64,000 nt of DNA. Origin: Plectrocnemia conspersa (lineage: Eukaryota; Arthropoda; Insecta; Trichoptera; Polycentropodidae). The notes below the pieces were generated by a model. It saw nothing but the letters and a program-made list of their open reading frames with translations. It did no database searches and was not told the origin of the DNA. This document shows positions 1 through 12,125 of this stretch, in pieces (the stretch's first letter is position 1; every line of letters begins with the position of its first letter). The DNA is taken from assembly GCA_009617715.1 (NCBI GenBank), contig VTFK01000153.1, forward strand, positions 682,001 through 746,000. Direction: 5' to 3'. Made by a program: the position numbers and the translations under genes.

Positions 1-363
1 GTTATATGATTTAAATGTGTTTCTGAGATAAACAAGATTCATCTTAGAATAAAAATATGTTCCGATTTTTTAATTTGTAGAAGCAACAGATAAGACATGT
101 TAGCCTCATATCCGTTTTAATTTAAATTATATATAAAACAGTAAAAAGACATTTTTTCTAACAAGTCAAACAATTTTTATATACATTTTACAAGGAAAAT
201 AAAATGCTGTAGTTATTTTGCTAGCAAAATTGTATTATATTGTAATACTTTATGAACAGAATACTCTATATTATGGTCAGATCGTTGCAATCGTTATAAA
301 AATATCCTTGAAAATATTTTTTTAATTCAATGTGTATACAAGTGCCCAACGTTTGGACAGTTG
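1..363. other. AT-rich sequence, no feature seen
   Basis: The segment is dominated by A and T runs with no open frame of note, no inverted repeat of useful length and no recognisable repeat. I see nothing in it. Confidence 0.6.
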
Positions 364-560
364 GTTAAATGACCTGAAATCCGGGCAGCGCATCTGGCAG
401 GCTGAAAGGAATTGTCAGAAGACGATAAAGGATTTCATTACGCACACAATGAACCCCAAAATCTGATCCGCATGGCACGGGCGACCCGACCCTTCTGTGA
501 TAACTTTTTTCGGATGATAATGCAACGCTGATCCGCACTCTCCTCTTACTCCCTTGAATC
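364..560. promoter_or_regulatory. GC-richer island, possible regulatory element
   Basis: About 190 bases of clearly higher GC sit in AT-rich surroundings. Both strands lack coding character; an 80-codon frame on the minus strand is explained by the lower stop-codon density. Such islands recur through the window. In compact insect intergenic DNA they often mark conserved non-coding sequence, but that is inference here. It could also be a decayed transposon. Confidence 0.2.
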
Positions 561-1879
561 AAAATATTAATATTAAAATAATTTATTTTATTAAAATTGT
601 AAAACAAATCATTTGCAACGAGTATGCATTTTAGCTAATTTATGATCTAATATACATATAATGAACCGGCGAGTAAATATTGAAACGCAATAGTGTCAAA
701 ACCCGACAAGTGGTATAATTTATTAATGGCACTTGAAAGTGTCAAGAGTGGTATTTAAAATTAATTTATGGCAGTCGATAATATTATTGATTTATTAATA
801 ATGTTGGATATTTGAGTAGAATTTTATTCGACATTTTTCTTGAAAATATATTGGGCTATATATTATATCCAAATAATGGGAGAGCAATATATAATATTTT
901 TATATGAAATAATAAGTTAATTAATTACAGATGCACCTTCTTTAAATATACTAATAATTTATCACTACAATTGAGAATTGTAAAAAAATTGATTTGTCAT
1001 ATTATAAATCAACTCTATCGACACAAATCAAGCTCTGATTTCTAGCGAATTGCTGTGTGGTAATTGACTATATCAGAAACATAGATGGCAATATTGAGGG
1101 TTTTGGTGGTAATATTAATGTTGCCTTATTATACATCAACATGATGCTTACCACTGCTGCCATGCAACTCTATCTACATGCTCATAAATCTCCGAAATTT
1201 TTAGCGAACACTGACAAAAAGAATTTTGGCAATTTAATATAACTATAATGATAACTTATTTCAAAGATTGATTTGTCAGACCAAATGATTTTTGCCAAAT
1301 ATTTAATCGACTAACCTATTCCAGTCTCCATTTTTTTATTTTTTTGTAAAAGGCTAACTAGCTGTATATATATATTTAAGCTGCTTTAACTCACTATATA
1401 ACACAACATATTTTTGCGTAGTCATCGTTTGATTTTATTCCAGTTTTGGATAAGAACTTTCATGATTTAACTGTTTTTTATAAACAATTAATTTATATAC
1501 GTCTGGTTTATCCTTAAAAATTTCAATAAAATCATATTCGCTCTTAGACCTTTTTTGGTATTAATATAATATTTATATAATATTAAAAGTAAATTAAATA
1601 TTAAAACACAAAGAATTAAACGATATAAATCCGATCCTTTTTAATTTTAGAAGTTGTAGTAATAGTAAACCAAAACAATATTCCATAGAATACCAGTTAA
1701 AAATATTTTATTCATATTATACATTTCTAAAGAATTATGCAACATTTCAATGGTTGCTTTACTATTATGGTCAATGCTATTTCTACACCACAAACGCAGA
1801 AACTTGTATAATTGGAGCAGTCCAGGTGTTTTAAAAAAAGATACGTCCTTTGGCAAATTGACGTGGTTTTTTTAGCTTG
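561..1879. other. AT-rich sequence, no feature seen
   Basis: Low-complexity AT-rich DNA. The short frames at 1057-1242 and 1647-1856 have no domain-like features and are not treated as genes. Confidence 0.55.
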
Positions 1880-2190
1880 CTTTCACAGAAGGCGGTTTGG
1901 CAAACGATCAAAAAGTAAAAAGACTGTCACGAATAATTTTAATTTGAGCAGGACGCTTTTTTGTCCTTCGGAAAAAGGGGAGTCTTTGACACAATCCCGG
2001 CCACAAAGGAGATCACAATGCGAAGATCGCCGCCTGGATCCCGGTAATTGAAAGTGGAAATCCAATTAGCGGATCCCGATCGAAATCTGGCGTCATCGTC
2101 AACCGAGGTAGACAAACAACCGTATTCGTAGAATAAACACGATTAATTAGCGCTGGGTAAGGGAGAAAAATTCCAACTCTGTGAAATATT
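1880..2190. promoter_or_regulatory. GC-richer island with homeodomain-type sites
   Basis: This is about 300 bases of complex sequence with CpG-containing words, and ATTA/TAAT cores near CCAATTAGCGG (about 2062). Short overlapping frames on both strands reflect composition. It could be a cis-regulatory module, but no alignment supports conservation. Confidence 0.22.
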
Positions 2191-2739
2191 ATCAACTCAA
2201 AAAATGTATTGTGTACCAGGGCGTGTTCTGAATATGTATGGATGTATACATAAGAGTTAAGGTGTGTTTGTTTGGAACGTTTACACGTCAGATATCTTGT
2301 GTCAGGTTGGCAGTTTTTTGCTGGATTTTTCGATGTTTGAAAAGCAACGTAGTATATTCATAACCAAACGAAAATATGATTATTTATAAATTTTGTGGTT
2401 TTCAGTTATCATCAACAATGTGCTAAATATTATTATGAAAAAAATAGAGGCATGATATATGTTTATTATAATGATATTTGTACTATATATGGAATAAAGA
2501 GTTGAGTTAAGGATGAAACAAATCATATAATTTTGATTAGCATATTACAGCTACTAATATTTTTATTGAATTTGCATTTAAATTTACTATATGTACATAC
2601 ATATATTTTTATCATGTCTTTTTAAAATTATAAGTCGCGATTGACGTACAATAATAAATATTAAAGCCTAATAATATTACAATTTATTCGTATTTTATTT
2701 GCTTACAGCGAAAATAAATGTTTTGGGAAATTCATAAGA

Positions 2740-2835
2740 TCGGAATAGCGTAATCCGTAAGTACTTGACTAGTAACCCAGAGGACGCGAGTTCAAACCAA
2801 GGCAGTGGACTTAAATTTTAATTTAAAAAAATGTG
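2740..2835 (+). repeat. tRNA-Thr-like SINE head or tRNA pseudogene
   Basis: The segment has the spacing of a tRNA gene promoter. An A-box-like TAGCGTAATCCG starts at about 2746, and a B-box-like GAGTTCAAACC lies at 2788-2798, about 42 bases downstream, close to the usual A-to-B distance. Between them is CTAGTAA, which matches an anticodon loop carrying AGT (threonine). The anticodon stem flanking this loop does not pair and no proper acceptor stem is present, so it is not a functional tRNA. An A-rich tail follows from about 2820. The most likely reading is the tRNA-derived head of an old SINE; a solo tRNA pseudogene is the alternative. Confidence 0.4.
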
Positions 2836-5269
2836 CTAATATTAAAAACAAGCCCTAACTGCAAAGTGACGTATATTGATTACAAATCGTAAAATACATA
2901 ATAGTTTATAATTAATTTTATAGATTTCGCCGATTCCTAGAGTGAAAAGTCTAGTGGTTTTAGGATACTAGCATAAATATTTTTATTAATAATGATTCCT
3001 AATTGGCATTGATAAGCTAATCATGTTTTTTATAAACGTTCGCTTTATGTTTAATTATTTGTTCTGGTTTTTTAGTTTTATATATTATATATTAAAAAAA
3101 ATAAAAATAATATTTTTTACTGGTAAAACTTTTCACGAAGTGGTTCAAGCTCTAAATAGGAATAGATGGCAGATATGTAGAAACCAGTCAATAAATTAGT
3201 ATTTCGCTAAAATGCTCTTGAAAAACACTTTTATTTTATATTCTTTATTTTATAATACAATAAATTTGTAAATTTATATGCATTTAATAATTGCAAGAGC
3301 AGAGAACTAATTGCATTCAAGAGAAATAAAAATATAAAAGAAGTATTCTTTTAGAGAGGAGCATGGATGAATAAAAAAAATCTTTAAAGATTGATTCAAA
3401 ATCGAATGGGTTTCTAAAGAAAATTTTGAAAGAAAATACTTTAAAAGATTCCAAGCATAAAGTATCAAAATCTTGGTTTAACTTAAAGCCAGTGACGATA
3501 GTTCAATATTGGAGAAAAATTAAAACAAAAAGTGGTTTAGTATTGTATTTTAAATACAGCATAAAATGAAAAAATAAAAAGGCTTACAAAATGTCAATAA
3601 AAAACATCAGGGAGGGATTGAAATTTCATTAATTTTAGATCTAAGGTAATCTTTTATTAGTTTTTATTTACAATGCCAATCAACTTAAATAAGAAAAGTA
3701 TGAGAATGCAAGTAAAATATAACAACAAACTGAATTATTCACACTACGACACTGACTTCTGACTAAATGACCAATGGGAATTTTTTGCTTTTTTTTTTGT
3801 ATTTTTTTGTTGAAATATAATGAGCGTTAGTCTAATGCGTCACGGTGGAGTAAAAACAATTAATAACTATTAAGTAATTGGTGAATCATTAGACTAAAAT
3901 AAAATTCGGTAATTTTGTAATATCTATTTAATTAATTAAAAACTATTATAGCTTATAATTCATAAATGAACCTAGCTTGATATTTTTTAATTATTTATTA
4001 CAATATTAATATGTACAATTAAAAATATCTAGAAAATCAGAATTTATTTTAATTTATTATATTAACTCCGATCTACCAGGCATGATATAAATTTAAAAAA
4101 TAACCTTAGTTTTTGAGGTTTTATTTACAGGTCTATTATGCTAGTTATGATATGATAATATGATATGAACATTTTGTAAACTTTATCAATGATCTTTATT
4201 ACGTGGTGGACTCGGTGTTTTCTAAAAATTCACATAGATCTATTCTGATAATTGATAATACTATTAAGACAAAAAAGCGCTAAATAAAATTCATACTGAT
4301 GTTAAAAAAAATGAAAATATCTAAAATTACGAAATGAATTGATAGAAATTCTGATATCAAGCAAGTAAAATCTTGGAATGCTTTTTAAAGTGTAATTAAT
4401 AAAATAATTACTGATTATTAATTCAGTTTCAGGTCCAGCTACTCAACTATAAGATGCCGGAATCAAGAATGCTATTGACACTATCTGGTAGGTCGGCTTA
4501 ATTTATAAATTCTTTAATGGTCCTCGGCCTCTATCTTTCCTCCTTATTAATAATGTTCCAGCGATGCAGAACTGTAAGATGATGACCCAGCGTTATATAC
4601 ATAAATGCTTATTCAATTGGAAAAAATTCTAAAAGGCAAAAAAATGCATGCAAAAATCACGATATTTTACAGAAAATATAAAAGTAAAATAAATAACGCA
4701 TTTATAGATAAAAAGCGGCATGAAAACTTGGTGAAATATTTAGGTAAGACAAAGACCATAAGACTAAAAATGATTCCCAACCATATTTTAGTGGACTTAG
4801 TAACGTATACAAATTATTGTATAAATATTGCTAGCATATGAAGCTTTTGAATTTTTGTATATTTTTTCTATGTTAAGAATTGCTCTAAGTGTTTACCCTA
4901 GTATAATATAAACTATAACTAACTTAATTTGCGGATATGGTATATACTACATGTAAATCAATATCAATACTATTTTGAATAAATTTTGTTGATTAGTTGT
5001 AAGTTCTTTCTGATGACTTAGCAATGATTGCTTTTAACTTCCTAAATTCAATAAACAATAATTAATTTAATACAAATTATACACTTGTAATGGTCATACA
5101 TACAAACAGTTAAAGCTTAGGTTTGGTACTTCTTATTATATAATTATATTAACTGTTTTATAAAAGCATTTTAAGAAGATGATGGAACACCAATCTGTGT
5201 TTCATACAAATATTTTGATAGTAAATTGTATTAAAAATATTGAGCTTTTAGCATATCTACCTCGTTCGT
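2836..5269. other. AT-rich intergenic DNA with one small inverted repeat
   Basis: Mostly featureless AT-rich sequence. An 11-bp inverted repeat (TTAGTCTAATG at 3827-3837 against CATTAGACTAA at 3887-3897) may be chance. A 78-codon lysine-rich frame with an ATG at 4605-4841 has no recognisable domain and looks compositional. Confidence 0.5.
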
Positions 5270-5780
5270 TTTAAAAATACATTTTACTGAAAACGCACTC
5301 GTAACGAGATAACGAGAATGTTTTTAGCTCATAGTGCCAGTGTTGAATTTCATGGGAATGAAAATGCACTTGAATCCGTTGATTAAAATTGTAAAATTAC
5401 CGCTCCTATCCAATGCAAGGGTATGTGTAACACAATACTAAAGAATGGCGTATGTATTGACTAACAGCCGAGTTATTTACATGTAACCACGGAATGCAGT
5501 ATTAAAACGGGTAGTAGTGATGGCAGCGAACGCAATTCGCCATCAAAGAGCGATTCAATTTGTCTACGCGCAAAATTCAATGAAACCCATTCGACGAAAC
5601 CAATTTCATTCGTTAACATTTAATGTATGCGCGTCGGCAACGGGTTAATTCGTGACGCGCGACATTGCGAAATGACTCGCTCGCCGATGATAAATTTTTG
5701 ATCAATCGTGTGTGGGGCTAATTACATACGCAAAAAGTCAGTAAAAATCCATTCCAAATAACGTCTGGATGAAGACATAT
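5270..5780. promoter_or_regulatory. GC-richer island, candidate cis-regulatory module
   Basis: A long island of complex, CpG-containing sequence, strongest at about 5510-5740. It contains CTAATTA (about 5718), TTGATCAATC (about 5698) and several repeats of the words ATTCG and GCGC. No frame runs through it. The composition break from the flanks is sharp on the 3' side, where a poly-A-rich tract begins near 5800. Enhancer-like function is inference only. Confidence 0.28.
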
Positions 5781-6784
5781 GATACTTGGGGTGAAACTAA
5801 TAAAAAAAAAAAAATAATGTGACAGTTCCTGATTTAACAAAGTAGTAAAATTGTGCTTAAATTCATCGTCAACGTATTTCTATATATGACAATAAGATTA
5901 TGAAAATCAAAATCGTGAATGTAAGGGAAAAATAAGTGACGTTAATGAAAAATGAAGAGTGAAAATGTAAACAAGTGTCATTATGTAATGGTTACTGATT
6001 GATTTGAAAACTATATTAAATAAATATGTGTTCTAGAGTTATTCACAAAAAATGTTTTACAAAAACTCACTGTGACATTATATTATATACAGATATAGAG
6101 AAACATTTCACGGACCATTAACGCGTAAATAAATATTATGAATTAAATAGTACGATCCATATATGGCCTTTATGAGAGTCAGTGATTATAGTTTTGAATT
6201 AAAGCCCTTGGATTTTTAGCATAACATTTTTAAATGCATGCTAAATATTTGCAGATCATCAGTTGTGAAACACTGATATATAATTTTTTTTAAATCGACT
6301 AAAGTCTTTTTTTTTTTTAATAAAAAAAAAAATTTTTTTTTAATAAAAATAAAATATAATTTTAAATAAATAAAAACTTAAGAAACCAGAACAAGGTAAA
6401 ATTTGCATTTTTCATTAGCTCGTTGAAAGGGTTAAGTACATAAAACTGACTTTGTAAATCCGGAAAATATATAAAATATATGTCTTTCGCTCAAAGATTT
6501 CTGATTTAATAGCTGTTATTAGTTATATATATAAATGTATATACATACATTATTTAAAAAAATATTTTATAATATATTATGGGTGAAAACCACTAAACCA
6601 TTCTACATAGATTGATATCACCTTTAAACTATACAAAATAGATCAGAAATAAAGCGGAGTAATTAAGGGTTTAATGCTATTGTCAAACAACAGAAAAATT
6701 TAATGGACTAGTGCCATTTAATTCAGTTTGCCTATTATAGTGCATATATTTTATTTTATTTATCTGACACACCGATTCAATTTA
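5781..6784. other. AT-rich sequence with homopolymer runs
   Basis: AT-rich DNA with a T/A homopolymer patch at about 6306-6365. Nothing else is seen. Confidence 0.6.
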
Positions 6785-7080
6785 TTTTCAGGCCCTATTA
6801 TTTCTATGCACCCTCGCTGTTGCTATATATATTTTTGGCGCCTCAATTGGAATTCTTCAGTCGTTCACACCTTCTCAAATACATGTATGCATGTCGCAGA
6901 AAGCGCATCTGTATCCCCCGGGGCTTGAACGCCCCCAGTTTAGTACCCCTAGTCAAATGCAAATTATTGTAATATCGTAAATTACCCTGATCGAAGCGGT
7001 CGTCCCTGAATGCAAGATAAGCTCTGGATATGCGAGACGATTTAAAACTACCAATCCCAATAGTCTGATACAATGACGAT
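6785..7080. promoter_or_regulatory. GC-richer island with POU octamer
   Basis: A complex island that contains a perfect octamer ATGCAAAT at 6957-6964, the binding word of POU-domain factors, within roughly 280 bases of higher GC. Frames on either strand here are short and overlap each other, as expected from reduced stop frequency. It is a candidate regulatory module; a single octamer is weak evidence. Confidence 0.27.
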
Positions 7081-7899
7081 AAATAACCATCTAAAATGAC
7101 AACCTATAATATTAACTTATAGTCTTAACCATAAATGTGAAAAAAAGTTTAGAGACTAGTACATAATTACCATTTGTAAAATATCATGCACGTGCCTTTG
7201 AACGTAATTTTCAACCATGCAAACATCTCGTTAACTCACTTTTATTTATATTGTGTAAGTACTTATCCTAGAGACCTAGACGTTTGAGCAATTACGGTCA
7301 TTATTATTATGCTATAACGATAAGGCAGTTAGAATTACGCTCATGACCGAATAATAGCGTTGTGATGTACGTTAAAAATTAATCGTTTGATCTTCAATAA
7401 AACACACATTAAAAACATATAATGCGTTTATTGAACTTTTTTGTAAAAATATTAAATCAGTAATAAATGATTTTAAAAATACTCGAAACTGGTTTTGATT
7501 TTGTCAAAATAATATAAATTTAGTAAAGTTAGTTTGTCGCTATTAATAATATTACACTGATAATATTGATCTTTACTGCAGTCAGTTAAAAAATATTTTA
7601 TGGCAAGGCAAGGTCATCAATAAATATGAAAGATGAAGCTACTGAGAGTTTATTTAGAAGATCTTTTTGAAACCTGCGATAAGCTTTGCCGCTGAGTAAA
7701 ATCGCCAATCTAAAATTTATCATTAAGAATTCGCAAATGTATGATTTATGAGCGACACACGTTTTTATAAATTTTTCGCTAAATTAAATTCTTATGACAT
7801 ATTATATTTTTTTCGTATTTAAGTAAGTAAATTTAACATGTGTGATATTGATTATATACGTCACATATACAAAGGAAAAAAGTTATGTATGAAAGGCTG
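7081..7899. other. AT-rich intergenic DNA
   Basis: Mostly AT-rich. At about 7293-7365 the word GGTCATTATTATT is loosely mirrored by TGACCGAATAATA, a weak imperfect inverted arrangement. No gene is seen. Confidence 0.5.
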
Positions 7900-8440
7900 C
7901 AAATCGAAACTGAAATCACATTCGTTTTGTTGAGCAACGTATCAATCGAACCGTTCAATCATATCGAACCAATTTAGGCACACTTTTTTACACTGTTGCA
8001 TTTATCTAGAGGCACACATGAGAGATTTTGCAAGTCATTGTCTCCGAAACAATGCAAATGTGGCCCAGTCCCGTCGTGTCTCTCTTTCTCTCGGATTGAG
8101 ACGTTTGTTCGCGAAAGTGGTTTTCGGCGCGACGCCCATTTATTGCGCAGGTTTCGGATAATAAAACCTCGGGACGCTGCAACAACAATATAAAAGGAGC
8201 ATAAAATTTAAATTCATCAAGTGGTTACAATGTCTGTCAGGCTGCGGCGGCAACAATGTGTCGGTCGCGTGACATAACATGGGTTTATGGGGCTTTCCAC
8301 TCGGCTGACGACACATGGGCTAAATCACTTCCTTCCATCCCTGAATCCCATTCGTGCCGTGGCTTGCTTTTTCTTGAGCTGCTTTTAAGTTTGCATTTTA
8401 AAAGAAAACATTTTTGTATGCTCGGACTTTTTTATTGTTG
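7900..8440. promoter_or_regulatory. GC-richer island, candidate cis-regulatory module
   Basis: About 500 bases of complex sequence with frequent CpG, including GGCGCGACGCCC (about 8126) and a GTTTATGGGGC word at 8283. It lies 200 bases upstream of a DNA transposon and is not part of it, since it has no counterpart beside the second copy. The function is unknown. Confidence 0.25.
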
Positions 8441-8647
8441 TGCGTTTTATTAGCACCGTTCAGGGGTTAGTGGTTTTTAAATTATGTACCATTAACAACG
8501 GTTAATATTGTATATGTAATGTAATTTTGTATCACTTATATATATACTGTACTGCACAAGACAGCCAAGAGCGAATCCGGGCTCTGAGAAAACAATGATT
8601 CCGAGCCTCGTGACAAAAATGGCATTTTATGTATTTTTTAATATCGT
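8441..8647. other. Transposon 5' flank
   Basis: This is the flank of the transposon that begins at about 8648. A moderately GC-rich patch at 8550-8620 is not matched in the second transposon copy, so it belongs to the host flank. Confidence 0.4.
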
Positions 8648-10392
8648 AATGCTTGCACTACAATTTTTGAAAATTGTCCAAGCCAGAGTTCAACTGAAGT
8701 CGGCCGAGGTTGCCGACTTCCGAGTAGCGGCCACACTGCCACTAATTTCATATGCCGACCGGACGGCGTGCGTGAATGATGTACGCACGGCGGCTGCTGT
8801 CATGTACAGCTGGCATATTTGCGCGCGATCGAAAAATATGCCAAATAATCGCAATTTTTTAATTATCATATTATTAAAATTACGTTACTGATAATTATAA
8901 AAGTTTGTGTGGGCACTCACCAATACAATATCAGTTAAAAATTTTCGTTCGTAAATATTTAATTTACGCAAAATCTTTGTTGGCTTTTGCAAACCGCAAT
9001 AAGATAAAAAAATATACTTCAGAATACGAACACCACATCTGTGACTATCCTAGAATTTGTCGCCATCGATTCTAAATAAGAATTCGTTATGGTGTGACAT
9101 TTATATAAACCGATCTAGGAAAATATATAAGGATATATGAAACAATTTTTTTTAACAAAATTAAGTACCACTTACTATTTTTTCATTATTTAATTTTATA
9201 TGAAAAAAAATATAATAACGATATCTGTTAGAAAAATATACTATCAAGAATATAATTAATCCATTTTGGTGCCCTAAAATATTCAAATATGTCATTAAAA
9301 AAATAATTTACAATAGTATAATATTGCCCCATTTTAATTATTGTGCAACACTATTAAATATGTTAAATAAATTAGATAAACAAATGTTGCAAAAAATTAC
9401 AAAATAGGGCAATGAGAGTAATCTTAAATAAAAATAGATTAACTAATTGTAAAAGTATGATTGATAGATTAGAATGGTTGAATGTTCAAGAAATATTGAG
9501 TATGAATGTTTTAGTATTTATATATAAGTTAGAAAATAATATGTTACCAAAAATATTTTAATAAGTATTTAATAAGAAATAAAGATGTACATAAATATAA
9601 TACTAGAAATAGAGAAAATTTAAAGATAATTAAGTATAAGAAAACGAGTACGGCTAGGGGAATTATGTACGGAGGTTTTGATTTATATAATAGTCTTCCA
9701 AGAGAAATCTGAAACAGCAAACATATAACGGGTTTCATAAATGGAATAAAAAACACCTTCGTACATATAGAAATAAATTATAATATTAAGACTTTATTAT
9801 TGTATATTTTTATTTTTTCTTTCTGTTATGTGTTTTTTATATATTTTTATATGTGTTTACTAAATTTGTTAAATGTAAAGATTAGCTATTAAGCTAAATA
9901 AATGAATAAAATAAATAAATAAGAGTCTATTGAAGTCCCCGGTAAGCATGTGGTATTATAAATTGATCACGTGACCACGATGCAGCGCTCGACGTGCGTG
10001 TTAACCATAGGACGCCTACGCGCATACTGAAATTGAACCGAGCTACTCGTTTTATCTCAATTTGCGTAAAACCACATCATTATCTCTCCCGCTCTCGTCA
10101 CTTAACACGCGAGAGAGCGAAAGGGGAAGTATCACACCGCTCGTGCTCGAAAGAGCAGCTCCGACTTCAGTTTCTTTGACTTCGGTCCGTTTGCTGACAA
10201 TGTTCGGAAGCGCTCGAAGCTGACCAAGTCGACTGAATTACCCCCATTTTACCTCCCGTTCTCGGTAACCTCGGACAACTTCCGAGAGATTTTAGTGCGG
10301 GCAGAACCGAACTCGACCGAAGTAACCTTAACCTTAAGCCTCCGTCTTTAGCCAACCTTGGCCAACTTTCGGAGAGTGTAGAGCAGGCATAA
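8648..10392 (-). mobile_element. Non-autonomous DNA transposon, copy 1, split by a LINE
   Basis: This is the reverse-strand relative of the element at 41248-42291. Its left end reads ATGCTTGCACTACA from 8649 and its right end GTGTAGAGCAGGCAT to 10390, which are degraded versions of the perfect terminal repeats of copy 2. Shared blocks run in reverse order along the whole length. They include the GC-rich subterminal block (8690-8800), the CACTCACCAATACAATATC block (about 8914) and the block at about 9950-10390. The element carries no transposase frame, so it would need enzyme supplied in trans. It is interrupted at 9263-9922 by a LINE 3' end that copy 2 lacks. A TA target duplication is compatible with the ends but cannot be proved because TA is palindromic. 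Confidence 0.8.
9263..9922 (+). mobile_element. LINE 3' end nested in the DNA transposon
   Basis: A degenerate frame translates to the C-terminal part of a non-LTR retrotransposon ORF2. The block ILPHFNYCATLL at about 9322-9357 and LEWLNVQE near 9471 are the recognisable segments. They match two further copies at 40725 and 43225 at the same relative spacing. Frame breaks and an in-frame stop near 9708 make it non-functional. The 3' end is an AATAAA-type A-rich tail (about 9893-9922), and the 5' end is truncated, as usual for target-primed reverse transcription. The clade is probably within the Jockey/CR1-like group, which I could not resolve. Comparison with the uninterrupted second copy of the host transposon places the insertion point just after TAATCC at about 9257-9262. 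Confidence 0.8.
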
Positions 10393-10559
10393 TATATTTC
10401 TTGCCAAAATAATAATTGGTACAAGTTAACCATTTTTATGCTATAAATAAATATAAAAATTAGCCACCGATGCGACATATTTTATTAAATCATGTTTCAT
10501 GCAAATATATAAATTAGGCATTAAAAATTAGAAAAAAATCTACTTTTAATATTTTCCCG
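10393..10559. other. Gap between two repeats
   Basis: AT-rich sequence between the DNA transposon and the next repeat. Nothing is seen. Confidence 0.5.
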
Positions 10560-10850
10560 ATAATAAGTCTTGTTTTCTTTGCTGCTCAGTGTTGCCATAT
10601 GATGAATTTCTAGTCTAGGTCAAAGGCAATAAAAACGCCCGATTATCAATCGTTTATATTAAGACTTTTTATAACAATGTTACGAGTGAGAATAGAATAA
10701 ACATGTCCAGACCAAATTTTGACCACTATGAGAGCGCAAAACACAATGATATATTCTCAGAAGTAAAAAATTCACGTCAAAAGCAATAAAATCGTGTTGC
10801 GGCGTTGCAGTGAGAACGCTCGGTAAGGAGCTTTCCCACTGGGAATTTGT
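10560..10850. repeat. Dispersed repeat fragment, related to 57.35-57.57 kb
   Basis: Two blocks match the repeat near 57.4 kb. The block at about 10732-10835 (GAGAGCGCAAAA, then CACGTCAAAAGCAATAAAAT, then GAACGCTCGG) is in the same orientation there. The block at about 10567-10600 (TTTTCTTTGCTGCTCAGTG) appears there as its reverse complement at the opposite end. That arrangement is what an element with inverted termini gives when each copy has kept a different end. No coding capacity is seen. Confidence 0.6.
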
Positions 10851-11140
10851 CCCCCTCCCCTCTCGGCAGGTCTGTGATTGCCTGATACAGAAGAGTGATT
10901 ATCAGATAGAGATATAATTAAGAATAAACTATGAAGGTTATTTTTCAAATGCAAAAATTGACATTTTTTTAATCATAGTAAAGAAAAGTTAAAAATTCAA
11001 CCTTAATTAGTAGTAAAAATGTGTTTTTTTGGAATCCCGTTAAAACGGCGAAACCAGAGCGGCGGACTACAAACCGCATATGGCGCGTCGCCGAGGATCT
11101 ACACCCTGAATACCGTCTCTCTCGTTGCTTCGACAAAAGA
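10851..11140. promoter_or_regulatory. GC-richer patch of unknown role
   Basis: The core at about 11035-11130 is CpG-rich (AAAACGGCGAAACC, CATATGGCGCGTCGCC). The rest is AT-rich. It could be part of a repeat or a short regulatory patch. Confidence 0.18.
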
Positions 11141-11419
11141 TAAATATATTAAGTTATTTTAATTTTGTTCAAAAAATACTGTTGTTGTAATTTATAAACT
11201 AAATTATCAACACAAATATGTAACTGCTCAGCAAGCAAATTTAACGAATATAAATTATATTTAAAAATACAGCAGAGAGTAAATATAAAGAAAGATCTAA
11301 TAAAGGGAAGATAAAATTTGACAGTTTATTACAAAATAAACTTTAACCCGAACAAATAATGTCGATAAAATTTACCAAAGCACACATAAAACACCGTGCA
11401 AATTTGCCATAATTGAAAA
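11141..11419. other. AT-rich sequence, no feature seen
   Basis: AT-rich DNA without recognisable structure. Confidence 0.55.
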
Positions 11420-11600
11420 TGTGTCTGGTGTATTGCGCTGCAGTTTCAATATTTGCCAGTATTTGATTGAAATCAAGACTGGGTGTGCCGAGTCCAAAAA
11501 GGGGGGTGGCTCAGCAGTGGAGATCAAATTTTGCACAGGAAGAACTCTGGGGGAGGTCGAACCGTACCATATCCACATATTTACAGTAAACACTATAAAT
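11420..11600 (+). repeat. Possible SINE-like segment with pol III box resemblance
   Basis: TGGCTCAGCAGTGG at 11507-11520 resembles a tRNA A-box, and GGTCGAACC at 11555-11563 resembles a B-box 48 bases downstream. No acceptor or anticodon stem forms, and the surrounding 180 bases are GC-richer without a coding frame that looks real. It is either a tRNA-derived repeat remnant or a coincidence. The resemblance is weaker than at 2740-2835. Confidence 0.22.
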
Positions 11601-11879
11601 ACGAGCGATATTTTGAAATTAAAGATACAAAGCTAGTAAAAAATATGGTACATATTTTACTTGGTTTGCGAAAAATTGCCATTCCATGTATTTTTAAGGG
11701 TTGTGTCAATTACGATGTACATACATACCTTCAATAAACCTTAAATACAGATATTACCTACGTAAGATTTTTTTTTAGTCCTAAGGTTTAAAAATATGTA
11801 TCTATTGTAAGGCAATTATAATTTTTAGGTATAATTAGATTACGGGTGCGAGTATTACAAATACGATACAATTCACCAA
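11601..11879. other. AT-rich sequence, no feature seen
   Basis: AT-rich DNA without recognisable structure. Confidence 0.55.
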
Positions 11880-12125
11880 TGCACGAAAAACTTTGAGCTT
11901 AGCTTTCGCGTTCTTAACGGCGACAGTCGGAGGCGAGAACAAAGTGAAGTAATATTTTCAAAGGATTTAATCCTCTATCATTATGCACCGCCATTGTGGC
12001 GAGACCAAGAAAGTTTTCGCCACTTTTAGCAAAAGCACTTCGCCAAACAGCACTCCAGCGCGGGCGCTAAGCGCTGCGGACTCTTGTCAACCCCTAATTA
12101 CAACTTTGTTAAGGGGTGAAACCCT
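11880..12125. promoter_or_regulatory. GC-richer island with Sox-type site
   Basis: A compact island of about 240 bases containing GCCATTGTGGC (about 11991), whose CATTGTG core matches HMG/Sox sites. GCGCGGGCGCTAAGCGCTGC (from about 12059) is partly self-complementary. There is no coding frame. It is a candidate cis-regulatory module. Confidence 0.27.

Noticed and set aside
3827..3897. 11-bp inverted repeat as MITE ends
   Set aside because: Too short and without target duplication or other copies.
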